DNA from: Prevotella sp. E13-17
GTDB lineage: Bacteria; Bacteroidota; Bacteroidia; Bacteroidales; Bacteroidaceae
NCBI RefSeq assembly: GCF_022024035.1
Contig: NZ_CP091787.1
Location: forward strand, 2,294,001-2,358,000
Length of the DNA stretch: 64,000 bases
Direction: 5' to 3'
Below are positions 35,017 to 43,054 of the stretch, piece by piece; within the stretch, counting starts at the first letter, position 1, and each line of letters begins with the position of its first letter. Under the pieces are notes generated by a model. It was not told where the DNA came from and did no database searches. It saw only the letters and a list, made by a program, of their open reading frames with translations. The position numbers and the translations under genes are program-made.

Positions 35017-36042
35017 CTATCTAAGCCAGAGTTGGTCACCACGAATCTCTAACGACATCGGTATATTGTCTGTAAACAACATGCCTGTGCCGAGTCCCTG
35101 TGGCATCGTCAACGGATAAGTGCTGGCAAACTGAGCGATCGCATTCAGCCCGATATTACTTTCCAGGGCAGAGGTGATCCACCAGCCTATGCCTTCGTTT
35201 TTGGCTATATCGATCCATTCACGGCATCCCATCATACCTCCGTGCAGCGATGGTTTCAGTATGATATAGGCAGGTTTGATGATGCGCAACATCTGGCGCT
35301 TCACGTCGCGGTCGTTCAAGCCTATCAGCTCCTCGTCGAGTGCTATAGGCAGTGGTGCATCCCGACAAAGCTCTGCCATCATGGCCCACTGCTTCTGCTT
35401 GATGGGTTGTTCAATAGAGTGGATGGCATACTGCGACAACAATTCCAGTTGATAGAGGGCATCATCAGGACGGAAGCCACCATTAGCATCCAGACGCAAC
35501 TCTACCTCGCGATGTGAGAAACGCTCACGAATACGTTTCACCAAGTCCAGCTCTTTCTCAAAATCAATGGCTCCCACTTTCAGTTTCACGCAGCGGAAAC
35601 CTTGTTTCAGTTTCGCTTCCATGCGACTGAGCATCTCTTCGTAGGTTCCCATCCAAACTAACCCGTTGATGGTAATACCTTTCTCACCTCTTGAGAAAGG
35701 TGTGTCAAACAACTGACCGTCTCTGTCTTTCTTCTTTGCTTCCAGATCGAGCAGGGCTGTCTCCATGCCGAATAGCATCGAGGGATAGTCACGCATAGCC
35801 TCGTAAGGAATCTCACCACTGTTCATGAGCTCATCGCAGAAGTGCTGCAACGTCTCTTCGTACTTGTCATCAGGCAGAGCATCGCAACTAAGGTCGGGCA
35901 GCGGTGCGCACTCGCCCACACCACACTGTTCGCCATCAGCGATGGTCACCAGCCACGACTTGCGCTCGGTATAGACACCACGCGATGTACCTGCCGGCTG
36001 TTTGAAGTGGAATATGCGTTTTGCAATACTTATCTTGTACAT
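35017..36042 (-). CDS. menC: o-Succinylbenzoate synthase
   Basis: This encodes 341 residues of the enolase/muconate-lactonizing family. Catalytic Lys: VKLKVGAI. Metal ligands: LRLDANGGF, HSIEQPIK and ALDEELIG. The second Lys is in AYIILKPSLHGG. It dehydrates SHCHC to o-succinylbenzoate. Its start is only 17 nt from an inverted iteron block that marks the edge of the inserted cassette, so its native promoter or menB read-through may be altered. Confidence 0.93.
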   Translation of the reverse strand: MYKISIAKRIFHFKQPAGTSRGVYTERKSWLVTIADGEQCGVGECAPLPDLSCDALPDDKYEETLQHFCDELMNSGEIPYEAMRDYPSMLFGMETALLDLEAKKKDRDGQLFDTPFSRGEKGITINGLVWMGTYEEMLSRMEAKLKQGFRCVKLKVGAIDFEKELDLVKRIRERFSHREVELRLDANGGFRPDDALYQLELLSQYAIHSIEQPIKQKQWAMMAELCRDAPLPIALDEELIGLNDRDVKRQMLRIIKPAYIILKPSLHGGMMGCREWIDIAKNEGIGWWITSALESNIGLNAIAQFASTYPLTMPQGLGTGMLFTDNIPMSLEIRGDQLWLR

Positions 36043-36059
36043 ATTAACTATTTGTTTTT

Positions 36060-36773
36060 AAGACATAATAACTGGTATTAAAGACATAATAACTTTTTTT
36101 AAAGACATAATAACAAACGAACAAACTTTTTTTAAAGACATAATCGCTCGGCTCTGCCGCTTTCACCAAGCGAAGCGACTGAAAGAACAAACGAACATAC
36201 TTTTTTTACGAACATACTATTTTTCAAAGCGTTTACGATAGACGCGGAATTTGCGTTTGAATTGTATTTCTTCTGAGCCAAAGTTGATGAGCAGTCCATT
36301 GTCGATGCCTGTTGCAGTCAGGTAGTTTACGAGCTGTAGTTCGTGGGCCACATGTAATGAATTGACTGCCTTTAGTTCCAATATCAATTGCTTTTCCACA
36401 ACGATATCAGCTTTATAATCTCCCACTACAATTCCGTCGTAATACACAGAGATTGGACGTTCTACCTCATAGCCCAGATTATTCTTACGCAACTCTATCA
36501 ACATAGCATTTTTATAGACAGCCTCTAGATATCCAGGACCTAACTGCCTACGCACCTTTCCAGCGCAGTCCATCACCCGTTTTATCAGTAATTCACCGTC
36601 CATCATCGTATATCAATATATATATACATAAAACAATATTCGTAAAAGAAAGTTTGTTCGTAAAAAGAAAGTTTGTTCGTAAAAAGAAAGTTTGTTCGTA
36701 AAAAAAGTATGTTCGTTTGTTATTATGTCTTTAATACCAGTTATTATGTCTTTAAAACCCGTTATTCTGTCTT
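36060..36773. mobile_element. GxxExxY gene cassette bounded by inverted 21-bp iterons
   Basis: The space between menC and menB is filled by one gene flanked by inverted repeats. The outer 34 bp are exact inverted copies (36060-36093 and 36719-36752). Each side carries the 13-mer AAGACATAATAAC or its complement three times at exact 21-bp spacing (left 36060, 36081, 36102; right 36719, 36740, 36761, the last with one mismatch). A second exact 29-bp inverted pair lies inside (36186-36214 and 36693-36721), and a 19-bp unit starting GTTTGTTCG is repeated three times at 36652, 36671 and 36690. No transposase is present, so this could be a passively moved cassette. Confidence 0.75.
36217..36606 (-). 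CDS. GxxExxY protein, PD-(D/E)xK nuclease-fold family
   Basis: This encodes 129 residues. The name-giving motif is GPGYLEAVY (residues 23-31), followed by YKADIVVEKQLILELKAV with the Asp...Glu-x-Lys spacing of PD-(D/E)xK nucleases (about 68-85). The family (PDDEXK_3) is very common in Bacteroidetes and often sits alone near repeats; its target is unknown. Here it is the only gene of a cassette inserted in the men operon, in the same direction, so it could be read from the menB transcript. Confidence 0.88.
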   Translation of the reverse strand: MMDGELLIKRVMDCAGKVRRQLGPGYLEAVYKNAMLIELRKNNLGYEVERPISVYYDGIVVGDYKADIVVEKQLILELKAVNSLHVAHELQLVNYLTATGIDNGLLINFGSEEIQFKRKFRVYRKRFEK

Positions 36774-37630
36774 CAAGGAATTTTGGGATATTTATCGAAG
36801 TCTGGCTTACGTTTCTCCAGGAAAGCCTTGCCTCCTTCCTGAGCCTCGTCAAGGAAATAATAAAGCATGGTACAGTCGCCAGCCAATTGCTGGATACCAG
36901 CCTGTCCGTCGAGTTCAGCATTCAATCCTGCCTTAATCATTCGCAGAGCGATAGGCGAACGCTCCATCATCGTCTCAGCCCAGCTGACGCACTCGTCTTC
37001 CAGCTGTTCGATGGGCACGACCTTGTTTACCATACCCATCTCTTCAGCTTCCTTAGCAGAGTACTGTCGACACATAAACCAAATCTCACGTGCTTTTTTC
37101 TGACCAACGATGCGAGCCAGATAGCTGGAACCAAAGCCTGCATCGAAAGAACCCACCTTAGGACCTGTCTGTCCAAAGATGGCGTTCTCAGAAGCAATCG
37201 TCAAATCGCACACCAAGTGAAGAACATGTCCTCCACCAATGGCATAGCCATTCACCATTGCAATGACGGGCTTAGGCAGTCGGCGTATCTGCATCTGCAC
37301 ATCGAGCACGCTCAGACGAGGCACACCTTCATCATCAATATAGCCACCACGCCCTTTCACGTGCATGTCACCTCCTGAGCAAAAAGCATGCTTCACGTCG
37401 GCCAGCGTCTTTCCCTCTGGCACCTCGCTCATGGCGCCTGTCAGCAGCACCACGCGAATGTTCTGCATCTCTCGGCAGGCAGCAAACGCCTGACTCAGTT
37501 CCAAAGTCGTCTTTGGTGTGAACGCATTACGATAGCGCGGACGGTTTATGGTAATCTTTGCGATACCATTAAACTCTTCGAACAGTATCTCGTCGAATTT
37601 CCTAATCTCTTTCCATTCTCTCTGTGTCAT
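36773..37630 (-). CDS. menB: 1,4-Dihydroxy-2-naphthoyl-CoA synthase
   Basis: This encodes 285 residues of the crotonase fold. Motifs: [15 protein letters not shown], the oxyanion-hole region [53 protein letters not shown] and the C-terminal RKPDF typical of MenB. It closes the ring of o-succinylbenzoyl-CoA. The stop codon lies inside the outermost iteron of the downstream cassette. A TAATTTTG -7 box is at 37661-37668 on the minus strand. Confidence 0.95.
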   Translation of the reverse strand: MTQREWKEIRKFDEILFEEFNGIAKITINRPRYRNAFTPKTTLELSQAFAACREMQNIRVVLLTGAMSEVPEGKTLADVKHAFCSGGDMHVKGRGGYIDDEGVPRLSVLDVQMQIRRLPKPVIAMVNGYAIGGGHVLHLVCDLTIASENAIFGQTGPKVGSFDAGFGSSYLARIVGQKKAREIWFMCRQYSAKEAEEMGMVNKVVPIEQLEDECVSWAETMMERSPIALRMIKAGLNAELDGQAGIQQLAGDCTMLYYFLDEAQEGGKAFLEKRKPDFDKYPKIP

Positions 37631-37674
37631 ATCTCTTGTTTTCGTTTAATGTTCAACGAGCAAAATTACAAAGA

Positions 37675-37710
37675 AAAAATGAGCAAACCATCAGGTTTGC
37701 CCACTTTCTT
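37675..37710. terminator. sodB terminator
   Basis: GAGCAAACC and GGTTTGCCC form a stem around ATCA with A-rich and T-rich sides, just downstream of the minus-strand sodB stop. Confidence 0.75.
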
Positions 37711-37721
37711 TTATTATTATA

Positions 37722-38309
37722 CTAGAGATTATAACGACTCTCTATGACTTTCCAATCTATTATCTGCCAAAGAGCAGACAAATGATCGGGACGACGATTC
37801 TGATAATCAAGATAATAAGCATGTTCCCATACATCGAAAGTCAACAGTGGTTTTAGTCCTTTCTGAATGGGGTTGCCTGCATTCGTCTCCTGTGTGATAA
37901 TGAGTTTGCCATCCTTATCGGCAGATAGCCATACCCATCCACTGCCAAAAAGGGTAGCACCTTTTTTCTGAAATTCGTCCTTAAATGACTCAAACGAACC
38001 AAAGTCACGCTTAATCGCCTCTGCTAAGGCACCAGCAGGTGCAGGCTTTGACTGGTTACCAGTAAACTGAGCGAAATACATTTCGTGATTCATAATCTGT
38101 CCGGCATTATTCTGCATACCACCACTTGACTTGCATACAATATCCTCTAAGGATGCCTCTTCAAATCCGCTGCCATCTAACAGACCATTCAGATTATTCA
38201 CATAAGCAGCCAGGTGTTTGCCATGATGAAATTCCAAAGTCTGCTTACTAATCACTGTTCCCAGTGCATCCATTGCATAAGGCAATGCCATTAATTGAAA
38301 TTTGCCCAT
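37722..38309 (-). CDS. sodB: Superoxide dismutase, Fe/Mn family
   Basis: This encodes 195 residues. Metal ligands are in EFHHGKHLAAY, IMNHEMYFAQF and LTFDVWEHAYYLDYQNRR. It dismutates superoxide in the cytoplasm; Bacteroidetes members are often able to use Fe or Mn. It is monocistronic, with a full promoter at 38375-38406 and a terminator at 37675-37710. Confidence 0.96.
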   Translation of the reverse strand: MGKFQLMALPYAMDALGTVISKQTLEFHHGKHLAAYVNNLNGLLDGSGFEEASLEDIVCKSSGGMQNNAGQIMNHEMYFAQFTGNQSKPAPAGALAEAIKRDFGSFESFKDEFQKKGATLFGSGWVWLSADKDGKLIITQETNAGNPIQKGLKPLLTFDVWEHAYYLDYQNRRPDHLSALWQIIDWKVIESRYNL

Positions 38310-38374
38310 AATCGTTTAATTTTTAGGTTTAACGTAATATTTGGTTAATAGCGTATTTTCCCAAGTTCATGTTG

Positions 38375-38406
38375 CAAAGATACAAGAAAAACTTTATTTC
38401 ACCAAA
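38375..38406 (-). promoter_or_regulatory. sodB promoter
   Basis: The minus strand has TTTG (38403-38406), 20 nt, TATCTTTG (38375-38382). The leader to the ATG at 38309 is about 60 nt. Confidence 0.75.
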
Positions 38407-38428
38407 CATTCCTTTATTAATATCAAAC

Positions 38429-38899
38429 CTATTTTTTGATGTGCGAATCTATCTGTGCCGTAATCTCGCAGGCCAACCCGTAGTCATAGCCCACACGCAG
38501 ACGAATGGTGGGATAGTCGGTATCTTTTGTGCTGAGAATAACTGCACACTCATCTACCGTATAAGGCGTAGCCATGTTCTTTGGCATCACACCCACAAGG
38601 TCGCTAAGTTTCAACTCCATGCCAGAGATGATCATCACATCGATAGCATCATAAAACAAGATAAGCGATGGTATTTCATTGGCACGCGAGGCATTCAGCA
38701 CCACCACGTCATCGGGTGCTCCATACTTCCGCTCCACTTCCTCCATTGTTGTATAGGTCACCCTCTGCACTTCCATGTTCTCCTTTCTGCTACCAATGAA
38801 ATATGCAATTGGGAGCACCAGCAGCAACAACACATATGGTCCCAGATACATAGCCAGACAGAGAATTGCAACGACAGCAAGAATAATGTTTCGTTTCAT
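38429..38899 (-). CDS. Small membrane-anchored protein, unknown
   Basis: This encodes 156 residues. Two hydrophobic segments fill the start (MKRNIILAVVAILCLAMYLG and PYVLLLLVLPIAYFIGS), followed by a soluble part of about 115 residues with strands such as DDVVVLNAS, LILFYDAIDVMIISG and ECAVILSTKD. No motif is recognised. It follows the 224-aa gene by 21 nt and is probably co-transcribed with it. Confidence 0.65.
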   Translation of the reverse strand: MKRNIILAVVAILCLAMYLGPYVLLLLVLPIAYFIGSRKENMEVQRVTYTTMEEVERKYGAPDDVVVLNASRANEIPSLILFYDAIDVMIISGMELKLSDLVGVMPKNMATPYTVDECAVILSTKDTDYPTIRLRVGYDYGLACEITAQIDSHIKK

Positions 38900-38920
38900 A
38901 CTACTTCGTTTATAATATAT

Positions 38921-39595
38921 TCAATTATTAATCGATAATATCTCGTCGAGCTTCTTCAACACACAGAAGGGATTTCCCTTTACCTCTTCCTTTGTCAAAG
39001 TTTTAATATAGGCCTCCATTTCCGGATACATATAGAAGGTATCCAACAATGTCTTTCTACGTCGCTCGTTGAACTTCTGAAATGGTTTCATAAAAGCCAT
39101 TGCATAAGGCATATCATCTAACATAAAGAAATATTTAAACCCATATAATGGATGAGAAGACAAATATCCCCTCACCTTTTTCCCTTTATATAGCAACAAT
39201 AGCATAACGGGATGCTCCATAACAAAGGGTTTGCTTCCACCAAAAGCAAAATTCGCAGGACGAGACTCCCATTTGAATTTCAAATCAGGTTTGTCATCAT
39301 ACCATGTTACCATACTATCAATCTCACTATTGGGTATTCTGGTAGTCCGTTCAAACAGTTTATTGCCTTTTGTGAAAATCATCGTCGAGTCTGACGCATC
39401 CGGTAGATGATATGAGCCATACAAGGCAGGAGTGATATTTTTCAGATAGCCCTCGAACGTAGTTCCGTCTTTCTTATAAGCCACAGCATGCATCCAATCC
39501 TTTATTTCTTTTTTCTTCTCGGTTTCCTGGGCCATTAATGAAAAGGAGCCCATCATGCATATAGCTACAATTAAAAGGAAAACATTTTTTTTCAT
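38921..39595 (-). CDS. Secreted protein, unknown
   Basis: This encodes 224 residues. The signal peptide MKKNVFLLIVAICMMGSFSLMAQE is followed by a soluble domain with the look of an envelope protein: YKKDGTTFEGYLKNITPALYG, RIPNSEIDSMV, MLLLLYKGKKVRGYLSSHPL. The C-terminus is helical. It has its own promoter (39622-39652) and pairs with the small membrane protein downstream. No family was recognised. Confidence 0.68.
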   Translation of the reverse strand: MKKNVFLLIVAICMMGSFSLMAQETEKKKEIKDWMHAVAYKKDGTTFEGYLKNITPALYGSYHLPDASDSTMIFTKGNKLFERTTRIPNSEIDSMVTWYDDKPDLKFKWESRPANFAFGGSKPFVMEHPVMLLLLYKGKKVRGYLSSHPLYGFKYFFMLDDMPYAMAFMKPFQKFNERRRKTLLDTFYMYPEMEAYIKTLTKEEVKGNPFCVLKKLDEILSINN

Positions 39596-39621
39596 TATTT
39601 TTTAGTTTATTGGTTGAGCTG

Positions 39622-39652
39622 CAAAGGTACAAAGAAACAAGAACAATACAAA
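39622..39652 (-). promoter_or_regulatory. Promoter of the secreted/membrane protein pair
   Basis: The minus strand has TTTG (39649-39652), a 19-nt spacer and TACCTTTG (39622-39629). Confidence 0.7.
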
Positions 39653-39684
39653 ACAAATTGGTATTTATTTTGTGGAAAAACGAG

Positions 39685-39717
39685 ACCCCCTCCTAGCCTC
39701 CCCCTGTGATGGGGAGG
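39685..39717. repeat. G/C-rich dispersed palindrome, copy 3
   Basis: CCTCCCC and GGGGAGG form a 7-bp stem around CTGTGAT, preceded by ACCCCCTCCTAG. It has the same layout as the copies at 10693 and 15881 and lies in the 205-bp gap after the PH-like membrane protein gene. Confidence 0.6.
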
Positions 39718-39800
39718 AATAAATAGAAAACGGGGATTGAGGTGTAACACAAAATGTGTAGTCGCGATATAATTCACGAAGATGATTACATTTTTTTGTG

Positions 39801-40310
39801 TCAACGCGCGGAATTCCGCAGTCGCTCATTCAGTATGTTGAGCAGTTCTTGAGGCTTCATGCCGAGGCCCGTGGTGGAGATATGCTCCTGGGCGCCCGTC
39901 AGCTTGTTGTTGAACCGGCGAAGCAGGCGCAAGAAGAAATTGCCTTCCTCTATTTTGGCCAGTTCCACGTTGGGTTTAAAGTGTATGGATATGAACGTCT
40001 GAGAGTTCATCTTAATCAATTGAAAAGCCTCAACATCGCAGAAATGAACCACAAAAGGACGGACACCCCTGACGATGACCTGCTGGTCCGACACCGAAAT
40101 ATAGGGACTACCCATCAGGCGCTCCATGATGAGCATATAAGAAAAGGCAAAGAAGCCAAAGCCGAAAAACAAAACAGCGAGCACACCGCAAATCATACGC
40201 GGGATGCGATCATCACCACACATCAGTATTGCAACATATACAAAGGTTACACATCCTGTCATCATCAAGAGCATTCGCCACAAAGAGTGATAGATACGGA
40301 TTTCTTTCAT
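39801..40310 (-). CDS. Two-helix membrane protein with PH-like domain
   Basis: This encodes 169 residues. Two adjacent membrane helices (WRMLLMMTGCVTFVYVAILM and GVLAVLFFGFGFFAFSYML, about residues 12-60) are followed by a small soluble domain with SPYISVSDQQVIVRG and FVHFCDVEAFQLIKM. This is the pattern of STM3941-type or bacterial PH-like proteins. It is monocistronic with a complete promoter (40339-40370). The function is unknown. Confidence 0.7.
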   Translation of the reverse strand: MKEIRIYHSLWRMLLMMTGCVTFVYVAILMCGDDRIPRMICGVLAVLFFGFGFFAFSYMLIMERLMGSPYISVSDQQVIVRGVRPFVVHFCDVEAFQLIKMNSQTFISIHFKPNVELAKIEEGNFFLRLLRRFNNKLTGAQEHISTTGLGMKPQELLNILNERLRNSAR

Positions 40311-40338
40311 AATGATTATAGTTTTACGATTGGTGCGA

Positions 40339-40370
40339 CAAAGATAATACTAAAAACTGAAACTGACAAA
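40339..40370 (-). promoter_or_regulatory. Promoter of the PH-like membrane protein gene
   Basis: The minus strand has TTTG (40367-40370), 20 nt, TATCTTTG (40339-40346). Confidence 0.7.
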
Positions 40371-40405
40371 AGAAAGCAGGAAATTTAACGACACGGCATC
40401 GTGAT

Positions 40406-40603
40406 AGTGGCACTATTGCAACGCAACAGTGCCACTATTATCATGCAACAGTGCCACTTTTGACATGCAATACTAACGCTTTTGGTTGCGTTCTAGACTC
40501 TAGAATGAAGTAATCTAGCCCCTAGAATGAAGTAATCTAGCCCCTAGAATCAGGTAATCTAGCCCCTAGAATCAAGTAATCTAGCCCCTAGAATGCGTGC
40601 AAG
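40406..40603. repeat. 22-bp register repeat array (locus 2)
   Basis: Nine units keep an exact 22-bp step. Their first nine bases are AGTGGCACT (40406), AGTGCCACT (40428, 40450), ACTAACGCT (40472), TAGACTCTA (40494) and TAGCCCCTA (40516, 40538, 40560, 40582). Most are dyads of two 4-bp arms around one base, and the arms differ between units in a compensatory way (AGTG/CACT versus TAGA/TCTA). The last four TAG units share almost all of their 22 bases. The array fills most of the gap 40371-40680. Confidence 0.88.
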
Positions 40604-40746
40604 AGTTTAACTATGGCAAGCCGAAAACGTTAAAACCACGAAATAAAAGAAGAACTTTTGTAGCATAATAGAATAAAAACTGTATCTTTGGCTTGCAGCC
40701 GAAGGTACTTGCGCTCGACAATAAAAACAAAAAAAAGCATTTTTAT

Positions 40747-40777
40747 TTTGCATTGTCCTCGCTTATTCGTACCTTTG
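40747..40777 (+). promoter_or_regulatory. Original promoter of the uridine-kinase-like gene
   Basis: TTTG (40747-40750), 19 nt, TACCTTTG (40770-40777) lies before the truncated gene copy at 40804. The intact gene downstream (copy at 42990) has lost this -33 box, which suggests the promoter belonged to the gene before the insertion. Confidence 0.65.
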
Positions 40778-40838
40778 CAATCATACAACAACCGGTTATC
40801 CTTATGCTTCAAATTCGCTGTAAAAACAACAATGTGAC
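40774..40838. repeat. 65-bp direct repeat, left copy
   Basis: Identical to 42990-43054. It covers the TTTG of the -7 box, the leader and the first 12 codons of the uridine-kinase-like gene. Confidence 0.95.
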
Positions 40839-40878
40839 AATAGATCCAATGGCTCCACCTAGAATACCAGGATACTAG
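40804..40878 (+). pseudogene. Truncated 5' end of the uridine-kinase-like gene
   Basis: The first 12 codons (MLQIRCKNNNVT) match the gene at 43020 exactly, then the frame continues into unrelated sequence (IDPMAPPRIPGY) and stops after 24 codons. It keeps the better promoter, so a short peptide could still be made. Confidence 0.8.
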
Positions 40879-40993
40879 TTATTGTATATTAACGGGCGAA
40901 ATTATTATTTACAGAATTTAACTATAAGGAGTGGAAATCTTAATAATATGTTTGGAACTTTTATAGATAGAAATGATTATCTTTGCAAACGAG

Positions 40994-41161
40994 ATGCCAG
41001 AACAAGCATTACAACAATATCTCATCAAGCAATACCCCAAAGAGGACGAGGGGTGTGAGTGGAAGGAATTCTTTGCATAGCAAAGCGGCAAAGCCGAGCG
41101 CAAGAACCTGAAGAATGACTTCAGCGGTCATGAGAATAACCCGGGATTACTTACGTTCTGA
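40994..41161 (+). pseudogene. Fragments of a second AlbA_2-type gene
   Basis: An ATG at 40994 opens 28 codons (MPEQALQQYLIKQYPKEDEG then CEWKEFFA) ending in TAG at 41078-41080. After a frame change, 41102-41161 reads KNLKNDFSGHENNPGLLTF, stop. Together these match the usual start of Bacteroidetes AlbA_2 proteins (CEWKEFKNLK). A TATCTTTG box lies at 40978-40985. The gene is broken. This fills most of the gap 40879-41181. Confidence 0.7.
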
Positions 41162-41181
41162 CAATAAGAATTTTACAATAT

Positions 41182-42633
41182 ATGGAATATACAGATTTCA
41201 AAAGGCTTATAGATAGCCTGTTGGTTAAGAATAAGGAAACGGAATGGATTGAGTTCAAGGAGAACTTCCATTCCAAGGAAGAAATTGGGGAGCGGATTTC
41301 AGCCCTTTCCAATAGTGCTTTCCTTTGCAATATGCCTTATGGCTATATAATATATGGAGTTAATGACGATACGCTGAAGGTTGTTGGGACGGACTTCTAC
41401 GCAACACGGAAGAAGGTTGGTAATGAAGAACTGGAGTCATGGCTGTCAACTCGCCTTAGTCCTCGTATTGACTTTGAGATTATCGATGATTTCGATTATG
41501 AGGACAAAGGGCATGTCTGCGTATTCAGGATTCCTGCAGCCACGAATCAGCCTGTTTCTTTTCTTCATGAGGAATATGTCAGAGTTGGCTCAACAACGAG
41601 GAAGTTGAGGGACTTTCCGCAGAAGGAGGCGAAAATATGGAAAGGTGGACAGAAGGCATTAGAGAAAATCGTGGTCAAGGAAAAATTGACAGCGACACAA
41701 GTGTTGTCTTTGCTGAGTGCAGAGACGTATTTTGATATGATGAAACTTCCTTTGCCTTCAGATACGATGGGTATCATAGACCGTATGCTTGCGGAAAAGA
41801 TTGTGATTCAAGACGAGGTGGGATACAGCATCACTGAACTTGGTGCCCTGTTGTTTGCAAAGCGCCTGTCTGATTTTGACGACTTACGGAGGAAGATGGT
41901 ACGGGTTATTGTGTATAAGGGGAAAAGCAAACTTGACATAGTTCGTGAGCAATCCTTTGATGCCGGCTATGCTATTAGTTTCAAGACGATGGTTGAGTGG
42001 ATTAACAGCCAACTCCCTGCCAATGAAGAGATTGGTCAGGCACTCCGTTCTACGGTTACTATGTATCCTGAGATTGCTGTCAGAGAGATTGTTGCCAACA
42101 TGCTGGTACATCAGGATTTTAGCGAGAAAGGGTTCCCCATGGTAGAAATATATACTGACCGAATAGATGTATCCAACCCAGGACAGCCTATTATCAGTGT
42201 AGAAAGGTTTATTGACGAATACAATTCACGCAACTCATCATTAGCAGACCTCATGCGTCGGTTGGGCATTTGTGAAGAATTAGGTAGTGGTCTTGACAAG
42301 GCTGTGGCGGCTATTGAGTTGTTTCAACTTCCACCACTTCGTTTTACAGTTCAAGAGGCCCGAACAACTGTAACATTGTTTGCTTATCGCAAATATGCAG
42401 ACCTTGACAGACAAGAGCGTATATATGCTTGCTATCAGCATGCTTGTCTGAAGTATGTCACTAATGACAAAATGACCAACCTCACACTTAGGGAACGTCT
42501 TGGAATAGACAAACAGAACTACCCGATGGCATCACGTATTATAAGGGACACTTTGGTTGCAGGAAAGATCAAGGAGGAGAAGACGGAGAACCAAAGCCGG
42601 AACAATAAAGGGTATGTGCCATTTTGGGCTTAG
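41182..42633 (+). CDS. AlbA_2/Schlafen-type DNA-binding protein with HATPase-like C-terminal part (COG2865)
   Basis: This encodes 483 residues. The N-terminal AlbA_2 domain (about 1-125) reads TEWIEFKENFHSKEEIGERI, then GYIIYGVNDDT and HVCVFRIPAAT. The C-terminal part has the GHKL-like signature REIVANMLVHQDFSEKGFP, IYTDRIDVSNPGQP and GICEELGSGLDKAVAA (about 300-380), then a winged-helix-like end. Such proteins are often called RecG-like or transcriptional regulators; several relatives serve in phage defence, but this one's role is unknown. It is the only intact gene of the 2.2-kb insertion. Confidence 0.88.
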   Translation: MEYTDFKRLIDSLLVKNKETEWIEFKENFHSKEEIGERISALSNSAFLCNMPYGYIIYGVNDDTLKVVGTDFYATRKKVGNEELESWLSTRLSPRIDFEIIDDFDYEDKGHVCVFRIPAATNQPVSFLHEEYVRVGSTTRKLRDFPQKEAKIWKGGQKALEKIVVKEKLTATQVLSLLSAETYFDMMKLPLPSDTMGIIDRMLAEKIVIQDEVGYSITELGALLFAKRLSDFDDLRRKMVRVIVYKGKSKLDIVREQSFDAGYAISFKTMVEWINSQLPANEEIGQALRSTVTMYPEIAVREIVANMLVHQDFSEKGFPMVEIYTDRIDVSNPGQPIISVERFIDEYNSRNSSLADLMRRLGICEELGSGLDKAVAAIELFQLPPLRFTVQEARTTVTLFAYRKYADLDRQERIYACYQHACLKYVTNDKMTNLTLRERLGIDKQNYPMASRIIRDTLVAGKIKEEKTENQSRNNKGYVPFWA

Positions 42634-42756
42634 GGTATGTAACTGGTATGTAACTGGAGGCCTGTTTTTATACTTAACATACATTGAAGTCTCCCATAAA
42701 TAAAGGGCATCTTGAATGTCTTCGGTATGTAACTGGTATGTAACTCACATGTAACT
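42634..42756. repeat. 11-bp tandem repeats, two clusters
   Basis: GGTATGTAACT occurs twice in tandem at 42634-42655 and again at 42724-42745, where a third, changed unit (CACATGTAACT) follows to 42756. The first cluster begins right after the stop codon of the AlbA_2 gene. The rest of the gap to 43019 shows no gene. Confidence 0.85.
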
Positions 42757-42989
42757 AAACGGCCAGTAGTGAACTCAAAATTAACAAATGGTACAAATAA
42801 AAACACGCCCCCAAAATGCCACAGAGACTGCGAGCTATGGAAATTTGACTATTGCTGGATTAAAATTGTGACTTAGAGCATGAAAATGATTAGGAATGAG
42901 CGTATGTGAGCCTTGATTTGTAACTTTTCGGGGCAATTTGTTCACATTTTTATCTCGACTGGCTTAAAATCTCGAAAATTTTATCTAAA

Positions 42990-43054
42990 TTTGCAATCAT
43001 ACAACAACCGGTTATCCTTATGCTTCAAATTCGCTGTAAAAACAACAATGTGAC
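42990..43054. repeat. 65-bp direct repeat, right copy
   Basis: Identical to 40774-40838. Here the insertion supplies TAAA before TTTG, so a usable -7 box (TAAATTTG, 42986-42993) remains, but there is no TTTG at -33. Confidence 0.95.

Larger units (their letters stand above)
40839..43054. mobile_element. 2.2-kb insertion carrying an AlbA_2 gene
   Basis: The segment between the two 65-bp direct repeats, plus one repeat copy, is 2216 bp. It carries one intact gene (41182-42633), a decayed fragment of a second gene of the same family (40994-41161) and no recombinase. The duplicated 65 bp at the 5' end of a housekeeping gene looks like the footprint of site-specific integration or of homologous exchange. 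Confidence 0.7.

Noticed and set aside
40494..40603. Possible CRISPR or tRNA cluster in the TAGCCCCTA repeats
   Set aside because: No spacers, no cloverleaf; the units are simple tandem repeats.
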